DNA of 5,863 nucleotides, taken from contig CAMFLN010000248.1 of the NCBI GenBank assembly GCA_945957305.1, positions 1-5,863 on the forward strand. The letters are read 5' to 3'. The translations under genes and the position numbers were made by a program. This DNA is from an uncultured Planctomycetaceae bacterium (lineage in GTDB: Bacteria; Planctomycetota; Planctomycetia; Pirellulales; JACPPG01). Shown here piece after piece: positions 1-5,863 of the stretch. The first letter of the stretch is position 1. Every line of letters begins with the position of its first letter. Below the pieces are notes generated by a model, which searched no databases, had not been told where the DNA came from, and saw only the letters and a list, made by a program, of their open reading frames with translations.

Positions 1-120
1 CTCCGTCGGCTACCCTCTACTATTCCCGAGTTTGACGCGAAGTTGCCGCACTCTTAGCATGAGAGCCGACGGGATTGCGGCCACTGAACAGCTGTCATTA
101 ATCGGCCCGGGAATTGCCCG

Positions 121-1548
121 ATGCTTTACCTCCGCGGCGGCTCACCTGATGTTCGCCAGAATTGGTCGCGACGCGACGTGCTGCGCGTGGGGCTGGCGGC
201 TGGCGCGGGGTTGGTCGGAGGACTGCCGCTGTCACCCGTAGCCCACGCGGCCGGGAATGGTCGAGGCAGTTTTGGCCGCGCAAAATCGCTGGTGCTGGTG
301 TACCTGTTTGGCGGGCCAAGCCACATTGATATGTGGGATATGAAGCCCGACGCTCCCAGCGGTATTCGCGGCGAGTTTCGTCCCATCCCGACGAATGTTC
401 CCGGCATCGAGATTACCGAGCATCTGCCGCAACTTGCCCGCTGTGCCGATAAGTATTCGATCATCCGCTCCCTGACGCACGGCGACAGTTCGCACGGTTC
501 GGCATCGCACACGATGCTCACGGGCCGCCGCCCGCGCAATCTGGGGGAGGTGCCGCCGCGCGAGGATGACTTTCCGAATTTCGGCGCCGTGCTCGGCAAG
601 CTGCGCCCCACGCCGCAGGGAACGACTCCGTTCGTTTCGTTTCCCTGGAACATTTCGACCAGCACCAATGTCGTCCCCGGTCAAAACGGTGGGTTTCTCG
701 GGCAGTCGTTCGATCCGTGGCGTGTCGAGCCTTCGAAGTCGGGAAGCCCGGTGTTCGACGCGCCCTTGGCCGTTTTGCCTGAGGGGATTGATCCAGGGCG
801 CTTGCAAGCGCGGCGACGGTTACTCGACGATTTGGCGGCGTCGCGTGCCGGTGCTCCTGCGGAATTGGCCACGATCTACGAACGTGCGTTCGACCTGCTG
901 CTCTCTCCCAAGTTTCTCGAAGCTTTCCGCGTCGAGCGCGAGAGCGACGCGATGCACGATCGGTATGGCCGGAATATTTTTGGGCAGAGCCTGCTGCTTG
1001 CGCGCCGGCTGGTCGAGTCGGGCGTGCGGACCACGGTCGTCTACTGGCCCGATCGCACTGAGCCCGAGGCTTTCAACAACAACGGAGTCGTTGATAAGGT
1101 CGCGGTCGCGGCCTGGGACACGCACGGACATCATGTGGGCAACACGCCGAACTTCCCGCGGCTGCGCGATCACAACCTGCCGCCGCTCGATCATGGTCTG
1201 ACCGCGTTCCTGGCCGATCTCTCCGAACGGGGGTTACTCGACGAAACGCTCGTGGCGATCACCGGGGAATTTGGCCGCTCGCCGAAGATCAACGCTGACG
1301 CGGGGCGCGATCACTACGGCAATGTGTTTTCGGCCTTGTTGGCCGGCGGCGGAATCAAAGGGGGGCAAACGTACGGTACGTCGGACAAAATCGGCGCCTT
1401 CCCCGCCGATAAACCTGTCACAGCCGGCGACTTTGCTGCCACCCTGTACCATGCGCTGGGCATCGCGCCGGATGCCGAGATTCGGGACCGCTTTGATCGC
1501 CCGCTGCGAGTGGCTGACGGGACGCCGATCCTCGACCTGCTGAGTTGA
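121..1548 (+). CDS. DUF1501 family protein, Tat-exported, sulfatase-like fold
   Basis: Encodes 475 residues. The N-terminus is a twin-arginine signal: SRRDVLR at 16-22, a hydrophobic Ala/Gly/Leu stretch at 23-41, and a likely cleavage site after AHA (41-43), so the protein should be exported folded. The rest follows the DUF1501 pattern: GGPSHIDMWD at 64-73, a THGDSSHGSASHTMLTGR block at 119-136, WDTHG at 332-336, and GEFGRSPKIN followed by GRDHY at 382-399. DUF1501 is related to the alkaline phosphatase/sulfatase fold; the Asp and His residues in these blocks are candidate metal ligands, but no substrate is established. Length is normal for the family. A roughly 20-residue polar segment (311-330) before WDTHG looks longer than in common members. 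The ATG at 121 is chosen because it places the Tat motif close to the N-terminus; its Shine-Dalgarno is weak (GGGA, 109-112). In planctomycetes these genes often follow a DUF1549/DUF1553 gene, but nothing recognisable as one appears in the first 120 nt. The family call is firm; the function is unknown. Confidence 0.93.
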   Translation: MLYLRGGSPDVRQNWSRRDVLRVGLAAGAGLVGGLPLSPVAHAAGNGRGSFGRAKSLVLVYLFGGPSHIDMWDMKPDAPSGIRGEFRPIPTNVPGIEITEHLPQLARCADKYSIIRSLTHGDSSHGSASHTMLTGRRPRNLGEVPPREDDFPNFGAVLGKLRPTPQGTTPFVSFPWNISTSTNVVPGQNGGFLGQSFDPWRVEPSKSGSPVFDAPLAVLPEGIDPGRLQARRRLLDDLAASRAGAPAELATIYERAFDLLLSPKFLEAFRVERESDAMHDRYGRNIFGQSLLLARRLVESGVRTTVVYWPDRTEPEAFNNNGVVDKVAVAAWDTHGHHVGNTPNFPRLRDHNLPPLDHGLTAFLADLSERGLLDETLVAITGEFGRSPKINADAGRDHYGNVFSALLAGGGIKGGQTYGTSDKIGAFPADKPVTAGDFAATLYHALGIAPDAEIRDRFDRPLRVADGTPILDLLS

Positions 1549-1607
1549 CATGTCGTCGTTCGACCGACGTGTCGCGCCGTGATCAACCGAAACCGGGATT
1601 GAACAGC

Positions 1608-2783
1608 ATGAATCCGTCCGCGCGCCGTGTGGCTGCCATCGTGTGCTTTGTCGCGATCACGTGCCTGGGGGACACGGCGACGGGCGATATCCTGGTCTCG
1701 GCAAACGAGGGCAAATACGACCTGTCGAGTGGCCGCGGCCGCGCCATTGAGAATCCCGAGCCTGATAGCCTGACGATCCTCGACTTCGCGCAGTTCCCCC
1801 CGCGTGTGAATCACGTCACGGGCGTGGCGAACAGCGTCATTGGCCCACCATCCAACGTGGCCATCACGCCGGACGAACGCTTCGCGCTGGTGGCGAATTC
1901 GGTGAGTCGATACACGGACGATCCGAAGAAGCCGGTGCCCGACGACGTGCTGCAGGTGGTTGCCCTGCGCGGCGCCGCAAGCAGCGTGGTCGCGCGCGTC
2001 AAAGTAGGCCAACAGCCCTCAGGCATGGCGATCAACCGGGCTGGCAACCTGGCCTTGGTTGCCAATCGCGCGGATGGCACGGTGTCGGTCCTGTCGATCG
2101 AAGTCGACAAGGTGGCTGTCCGTGAGACAATTGTGATCGGGGACGTGGCGAGCGAACCTTCGGATGTTGCGATCAATCCGGCGGGCACGCTGGCCCTGGT
2201 CAGTTTGAACAAAGCTGGTGTGGTGCGCGTGTTGCAGATCGTCGATCATCATGTCGAAGTGGCCGAGCGGCTGATCCCGGTCTACGGCCAGCCCTACCAC
2301 CTGCAAATTATGCCCGATGGCCTGCTAGGGTTGGTTGCGGGCGCGGGGAATCAGAATGGACCCGATGCGGATCTGTTGACATTGATCGATCTGACCGCCA
2401 AGCCGATCCACACGATCGATCACGTGAAGGTCGGTACTGGTCCGGAGTCATTCGACATTAGCCCCGACGGACGCTTGGTGGCCGTCGTGCTCATGGAGGG
2501 CTCGAACGTCGCGGCTGACGATCCCCAACGCGCCGAGCACGCCTGGCTGCGGCTGTGGAAACGCGAGGGCAAATCGCTCACCAAGCTGCAGGAAGTAAAA
2601 ATTGGCCGCATTCCGGAAGGGGTCTGCTTTACACCTGACGGCAAATACCTGGTCGTGCAGGAGCATGCCGCCAAGCGGCTAACGGTGTTCGCCGTGGGCG
2701 CCGACGGGGTGAAGGAGACGGCCGTTCAGGTCCCGATTCCAGGCTTCCCCTCCGCCCTGCGGCGCGCCGACCGTCCACGGTAA
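1608..2783 (+). CDS. Secreted YVTN-type beta-propeller protein
   Basis: Encodes 391 residues from the ATG at 1608. A basic N-terminus and hydrophobic core (8-21) form a Sec signal peptide, with likely cleavage near ATG|D (26/27). Six propeller repeats of the type GxxPxxxxIxPDGxxALVAN start near residues 79, 134, 181, 226, 276 and 333. A short closing strand, PGFPSAL (378-384), ends the protein as in the family, so it looks full length. The DPKKPVPDD loop (105-113) after the first repeat is typical of one group of these proteins. The fold is a bladed ring that usually binds ligands or partners; no catalytic residues or function can be assigned. The reading frame is open from a TTG at 1545, but that start would put 21 polar residues ahead of the signal peptide. 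The ATG has a weak GGGA (1595-1598) 9 nt upstream. It lies 59 nt after the DUF1501 gene and is probably co-transcribed with it. Confidence 0.9.
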   Translation: MNPSARRVAAIVCFVAITCLGDTATGDILVSANEGKYDLSSGRGRAIENPEPDSLTILDFAQFPPRVNHVTGVANSVIGPPSNVAITPDERFALVANSVSRYTDDPKKPVPDDVLQVVALRGAASSVVARVKVGQQPSGMAINRAGNLALVANRADGTVSVLSIEVDKVAVRETIVIGDVASEPSDVAINPAGTLALVSLNKAGVVRVLQIVDHHVEVAERLIPVYGQPYHLQIMPDGLLGLVAGAGNQNGPDADLLTLIDLTAKPIHTIDHVKVGTGPESFDISPDGRLVAVVLMEGSNVAADDPQRAEHAWLRLWKREGKSLTKLQEVKIGRIPEGVCFTPDGKYLVVQEHAAKRLTVFAVGADGVKETAVQVPIPGFPSALRRADRPR

Positions 2784-2868
2784 CTTGTCGACGAAGGCGT
2801 GCTGCTGCTGAAAATTCTGTTAGCTCTCAGGCAAGTGGCTTCCTGGAGTACGTAGTAGTGAAAGGTGC

Positions 2869-2885
2869 GGCGCAGGGCCTGCGTC
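2869..2885 (+). other. Short hairpin in the gap before the STN-domain gene
   Basis: GGCGCAG and CTGCGTC can pair (7 bp including one G-U) around a GGC loop, in the 147-nt gap between the propeller and STN-domain genes. No T-tract follows, so it is not a standard intrinsic terminator. It could be a leader structure or chance in GC-rich DNA. No convincing promoter was seen in the rest of this gap. Confidence 0.25.
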
Positions 2886-2915
2886 CAGCACGTAGCGGAT
2901 TCGCCAATTCACGCG

Positions 2916-2921
2916 AAAGGA
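2916..2921 (+). promoter_or_regulatory. Shine-Dalgarno AAAGGA of the STN-domain gene
   Basis: AAAGGA lies 9 nt before the ATG at 2931 and decides the start of this gene. The frame is also open from a GTG at 2865, but the nearest purine-rich motif to that codon (GGAG, 2845-2848) is 16 nt away, and using it would put 22 polar residues in front of the signal peptide. Confidence 0.65.
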
Positions 2922-2930
2922 CGGTCGCGC

Positions 2931-4115
2931 ATGACAGGTGAAAGCAGGTCGCGTCTGCAGCGTCCGGCGCACTGGCGGCATCAGGTTACCGCCGTGTTGC
3001 TAAGCGCGGTTCTTTCACTTGCAGCCAGGGGGCAGGCCGTACCGCCCACGCCCCACACAGAGGGGGATGCGCTGGACTCGATCGCGCGCGTGCGCCGCGT
3101 CATGCAGCAGATGGTACAAGCCGAGGTCCAATCTCTGCTGCGCGAAACGCATGAGTCGATGAACGTCAATCCTGATGCCGCGGCGATCGCTCTGCGTGCC
3201 GAGGCCGAACGCATTCGACATGCCCCGGAACTCGACGTGGCAGTGCGTCGACAGTTGCTCTCGGGGTTGCAAGCGGCCTGGCGCGAGGCTTCGCGCCGCA
3301 GCGCCGCCCAGCATGTTTCTGAAGTGCAACACCAGCAAGCGCAACAAGAGTTGCAAGCCCGCTCGCAGCTGCAGCAAGAGTTGCGCACGCGGCAGCGTTC
3401 GTTGGAAAGGACCGTGGCGCACAGCAACGACCTGGCCTTGCAAGGAGAGCATCGCGCCGCGGCCGACGCTGCGCAGAGGGTCGGCCGTGCCGCGCCCAGC
3501 ACAATGATCGGCGCCGCCGCGCCGCTCGAGGCCGAGATGCGGGCCAATTCGGTCGCCATGAACGAGATGGCCGAACGCCAGCGACGCGGGCTGATGAACG
3601 AGTACCGCACCCAGGAAGCGCAAATGATCGTGCGTTCTGATGGCCAGCCTGTCTCTTACCCTTCGGCCGAACGTTGGCAGGAACTCACCGAACGCCGCCG
3701 TCAGTGGCGCGAGAACGCCAGCACCTATCGCCCCAGCGAAGCAGAAGCCAAGATCAACCGGGCGCTGCGAGAAAAGACGAGCGTCGACTTTCGCGAGACT
3801 CCGCTGGCTGACGCGCTCGATTATTTGAAGGCGCGGCACGGGATCGAGATCGCGCTTGATGGCAAAGGAATGTCCGAGGCAGGCGTCGGCCCCTCGACAC
3901 CCATCACGCGGAACCTGAACAACATCAGTTTGCGTTCGGTGCTGAAATTAATTCTTGGCGACTTGAGCCTGAGCTATGTCGTGAAAGACGACGTGCTTCT
4001 GATCACCTCGGTCGAAGCGGCCGACAGCATGACCACGGTGCGTGTTTACGATGTGGGTGATTTGGTCATTCCCATTCCGGACCCCCGTCAAACACCGGGC
4101 TTCATGCCGTTTTGA
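2931..4115 (+). CDS. Secreted helical protein with C-terminal STN-like domain
   Basis: Encodes 394 residues from the ATG at 2931. The signal peptide has a basic start, a hydrophobic core at about 19-32 and probable cleavage after GQA (36). Residues 45-235 are predicted almost wholly helical and are rich in Gln, Ala, Arg and Glu. They include an NPDAA segment (80-84) and a Gln-rich, coiled-coil-like stretch at about 127-157. A conserved-looking YPSAERWQELTERRRQW segment (243-259) leads into an STN-like domain at about 272-378, with ETPLADALDYL, TPITRNL (323-329), SLRSVLKLIL (333-342), YVVKDDVLLIT (349-359) and VYDVGDLVIP (372-381). STN domains occur at the N-terminus of secretins and TonB receptors. 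Planctomycetes carry many proteins with this helical-plus-STN layout, often longer. Here the protein ends 13 residues after VYDVGDLVIP, with no secretin channel. Role unknown; perhaps a periplasmic binding or scaffold protein. It is convergent with the membrane-subunit gene on the other strand. Confidence 0.85.
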   Translation: MTGESRSRLQRPAHWRHQVTAVLLSAVLSLAARGQAVPPTPHTEGDALDSIARVRRVMQQMVQAEVQSLLRETHESMNVNPDAAAIALRAEAERIRHAPELDVAVRRQLLSGLQAAWREASRRSAAQHVSEVQHQQAQQELQARSQLQQELRTRQRSLERTVAHSNDLALQGEHRAAADAAQRVGRAAPSTMIGAAAPLEAEMRANSVAMNEMAERQRRGLMNEYRTQEAQMIVRSDGQPVSYPSAERWQELTERRRQWRENASTYRPSEAEAKINRALREKTSVDFRETPLADALDYLKARHGIEIALDGKGMSEAGVGPSTPITRNLNNISLRSVLKLILGDLSLSYVVKDDVLLITSVEAADSMTTVRVYDVGDLVIPIPDPRQTPGFMPF

Positions 4116-4142
4116 GGACTTCGTGAGAAGGCCGTTTGCGCG

Positions 4143-5627
4143 TCAATTGCTCTTCGCCGACCGCCATCGCCAGACCCAGCGCGCGGGCACATTCTCAGCG
4201 GCCTCTGCCGGAGCTGGCCGTGCGAAAGTCCGTTCCTCGCCCAACTGGTGCTGACGTTGCTCGAGCAGTTCTTCCGCGGCGCGGCTGCGCGACTCGACAA
4301 TCGGCTGCGGGATAAAGCCCCCCAGCAGAATCAGCCCTGCGAGCGTCAGCACGGCGAAGCGCTCGCGGCGACGAATGTTGAGCGAGACAGAAGATCGATA
4401 TTGTCCGCCGGCGAAAAGTCGAAAGAAAGCTTGGACGATGGCGATGCCATTGATGGCCGCGGCCAAGACCACGGTGATGCCGACCAAGGGGTAGGCGTCA
4501 ACGGCTCCTTCGACCAGCAACTCGCCGCCGATGAATCCGAACGTTCCGGGAAAACCAACGCTGGCCAGGCCGGTCAGGCCGAAGCAGATGGCGAGGTTCG
4601 GAGTGTGTTCATAGAGCCCTTGGAACTCGCGCATCGATAGTTTGCCGCGGCGTGCTTCCAGGGCGCGCAAGGTCAATCCCAGTCCGCCCAAGGACAAGCC
4701 CACCGACAGCCACACACACAGTCCGCCGGTCATGCCATTGGGCGAGACGACGTCCAGGCCGACGAGCACGAGCGCGGCATTGCTGAGGAACAGGTAGCAA
4801 AAGAAACGCCTGGCTTCGCGTTGAATCAGGGCCATACCGGCGCCGTAAAAGGCGGTGGCGAGCGCGAGCAGCCCGACGTACTGCAAGACTTCGGTCGGCG
4901 CAATGGGCACGAGCAACCGGATCGCCGCGTAGGCCCCGGCCATGGGTGTGACAAACAGCAGGGCCGAGCCGAACGTCGCATGTTCAAACAAGTCGGCCAT
5001 CCACAAATGGAACGGCACGATGCCGTTGCGTACTAATACGGCCAGGACCAACGGCAGGACGAGCCAGGGAGTAATGTCCCCCTGAGCGCGATCGACCAGC
5101 ACCTGCCCGCCCACCAGCAGAACCACGAACAGCAGCATGTGCAGGCAATAGATGCGCGTCGGCTTGCCGCGAGCGCGCAGTTCAAAATACGGCACAAGCG
5201 TTCCGATCGCGAGCAGCGCAATGACAGCCCAGGGGATGCGCAAGCTGTACATCGTCAGCATCAAGGATTCTGAGACCAAACTCAGCGGCAATGAAAATCG
5301 CCGCACTTTGGTTCGCACCGTGGCGCTGGCCGTCAGGAAGTAGAGGAGCGCCACCAGGGGCAGCAAAGGAGCGCTCAATTGGTCGATGACTAGGACTTCG
5401 TGACCGCCGAGCAGGCGCGACAGCAAATGTCCACGGTCGTCCGCGGCCAGCACTCCGAGGAATTGGAAATCGAGCCAGGCTCCCGTGGCGAAAGCCAAAG
5501 TCAGGCCGAAGAAGAAGAGGCTCGCCTTGCGTGCAAGGTGCCAATCCTTGAGGCGCGCGGCAATCACGGCCCCGCAGAGCGGGGAGAGGAGCGCAAGTTC
5601 CAGCCAGGGGAGATGCAGTTCGGTCAT
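4143..5627 (-). CDS. Proton-channel-type membrane subunit (NuoM/NuoN/MrpD superfamily), divergent
   Basis: Encodes 494 residues with about 14 predicted membrane helices (first near 8-25, last near 424-443), the count expected for antiporter-like subunits of complex I, Mrp antiporters and related ion-coupled complexes. The family signature is clear: NGIVPFHLWMADLFEHATFG (201-220) matches the broken-helix TM7-TM8 region, and GLASVGFPGTFGFIGGELL (353-371) matches TM12. It should sit in the cytoplasmic membrane and move protons or sodium as part of a complex. Several channel residues differ by motif alignment: Arg200 where TM7 Lys is usual, Met229 where TM8 Lys is usual, and Ala140-Ile141 where TM5 Glu is usual. 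The last 50 residues are a charged Glu/Arg/Gln tail ending in RWVWRWRSAKSN. The ATG overlaps the upstream stop as ATGA with no good Shine-Dalgarno, so translation is probably coupled. Membership of the superfamily is firm; which complex it serves is not known. Confidence 0.88.
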   Translation of the reverse strand: MTELHLPWLELALLSPLCGAVIAARLKDWHLARKASLFFFGLTLAFATGAWLDFQFLGVLAADDRGHLLSRLLGGHEVLVIDQLSAPLLPLVALLYFLTASATVRTKVRRFSLPLSLVSESLMLTMYSLRIPWAVIALLAIGTLVPYFELRARGKPTRIYCLHMLLFVVLLVGGQVLVDRAQGDITPWLVLPLVLAVLVRNGIVPFHLWMADLFEHATFGSALLFVTPMAGAYAAIRLLVPIAPTEVLQYVGLLALATAFYGAGMALIQREARRFFCYLFLSNAALVLVGLDVVSPNGMTGGLCVWLSVGLSLGGLGLTLRALEARRGKLSMREFQGLYEHTPNLAICFGLTGLASVGFPGTFGFIGGELLVEGAVDAYPLVGITVVLAAAINGIAIVQAFFRLFAGGQYRSSVSLNIRRRERFAVLTLAGLILLGGFIPQPIVESRSRAAEELLEQRQHQLGEERTFARPAPAEAAENVPARWVWRWRSAKSN

Positions 5628-5863
5628 ACAAAATCTTCGAGTGAGCCCCCGAGCGGTTCATTGTGCTCGGATTTGGCCGCCGCGTTGCCGGCGAGCCAGT
5701 TCGTGACACGTTGTTCCACCGCGTCGCACCATTGAAACAAGCCCAGAAACGGCGCAGCTAAACCTTCATTCAGCCAGGCGTCGAGATAGCCTCGCTCCAG
5801 GGCCAAGCGATAAAACCTCGCCCGCAAATGGTCCGGAATCAATCGCTCCCACAAGCTGGCCGA
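5624..5863 (-). CDS. C-terminal end of a probable NuoL-like membrane subunit (partial)
   Basis: The frame is open from the right window edge to a TGA at 5624-5626, giving the last 79 residues of a longer protein. A TTG at 5852-5854 is not a believable start because the frame continues upstream as Ser-Ala-Ser. The visible part reads as a basic and aromatic helix (RARFYRLALERGYLDAWL), then PFLGLFQWCDAVEQRVTNWLAG and a polar tail ending LEDFV. By recall this resembles the C-terminal extension of NuoL-like subunits in planctomycetes, which contains an RGYLD segment followed by a Phe/Trp-rich helix. It contains none of the diagnostic channel motifs. The call leans on this resemblance and on the NuoM-like gene that overlaps it by ATGA in the same operon. 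It could instead be a different membrane or accessory subunit. Confidence 0.55.
   Translation of the reverse strand, partial: SASLWERLIPDHLRARFYRLALERGYLDAWLNEGLAAPFLGLFQWCDAVEQRVTNWLAGNAAAKSEHNEPLGGSLEDFV

Noticed and set aside
1..57. Possible C-terminal tail of an upstream gene (18 codons to a TAG at 55-57)
   Set aside because: Frame 1 is open from the left edge, but so is frame 3 up to a TGA at 33-35. The translation is too short to recognise and does not look like a DUF1549/DUF1553 end.
75..102. Candidate promoter TTGCGG (75-80) and ATTAAT (97-102) before the DUF1501 gene
   Set aside because: Only partial matches to the -35 and -10 consensus with a 16-nt spacer; too weak to call, and planctomycete promoters are poorly defined by this consensus.
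108..120. CGGG-AATTG-CCCG hairpin directly before the DUF1501 start codon
   Set aside because: A 4-bp stem in GC-rich DNA is likely by chance, though it would cover the weak GGGA binding site if it formed.
32..241. 69-residue open frame on the + strand ahead of and into the DUF1501 gene
   Set aside because: It overlaps the Tat signal region in another frame and has no ribosome binding site or recognisable product.
820..1194. 124-residue open frame on the - strand inside the DUF1501 gene
   Set aside because: Shadow of the DUF1501 coding frame, with no start signal or recognisable product.
1550..1582. 10-codon mini-ORF just after the DUF1501 stop (leader peptide idea)
   Set aside because: No Shine-Dalgarno, no regulatory codon run and no paired terminator structure; probably chance.
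1545..1607. TTG start at 1545 for the propeller gene, overlapping the DUF1501 stop
   Set aside because: It would add 21 polar residues before a good Sec signal peptide; the ATG at 1608 is a better fit.
1314..2012. 232-residue open frame on the - strand across the DUF1501/propeller junction
   Set aside because: It runs antisense to two well-supported genes, its translation is Arg/His-rich with no domain pattern, and such frames are expected by chance opposite GC-rich genes.
3015..3839. 274-residue open frame on the - strand within the STN-domain gene
   Set aside because: It is antisense to a gene with a signal peptide and recognisable domain; its Leu/Arg/Gly-rich translation shows no family pattern.
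4248..4640. 130-residue open frame on the + strand inside the NuoM-like gene
   Set aside because: Polar, low-complexity translation opposite a clear membrane protein gene; a codon-bias shadow.

Overview
The window is GC-rich bacterial DNA that most resembles Planctomycetota, probably a Pirellulales-like lineage. The lineage call rests on protein types recognised by eye, with no database search. These are a Tat-exported DUF1501 protein, a YVTN-type beta-propeller, and a secreted helical protein ending in the short STN-like domain common in planctomycetes. There is no sign of a mobile element, CRISPR array, tRNA or rRNA.

Layout: the left two thirds is read on the + strand and holds three genes for exported proteins: DUF1501 (121-1548), beta-propeller (1608-2783) and STN-domain protein (2931-4115). 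The first two are 59 nt apart and probably co-transcribed. The third follows a 147-nt gap and has a good ribosome binding site of its own. The right third is read on the - strand. It holds the 3' end of a gene cut by the window edge (5624-5863), probably a NuoL-like subunit, overlapping by ATGA a complete 494-residue, 14-helix proton-channel-type subunit of the NuoM/NuoN/MrpD superfamily (4143-5627). The two blocks converge with only 27 nt between stop codons.

How the genes may work together: the + strand products are all predicted to leave the cytoplasm, but no shared pathway can be read from the sequence. The - strand pair should form part of a membrane complex using or making an ion gradient. 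NuoL/NuoM-type pairs occur in complex I-like enzymes, Mrp antiporters, membrane hydrogenases and DabA/DabB-type inorganic carbon uptake systems; the deciding genes lie beyond the right edge. The point most worth a second look is that the complete subunit seems to lack several of the charged residues that usually form the proton channel.
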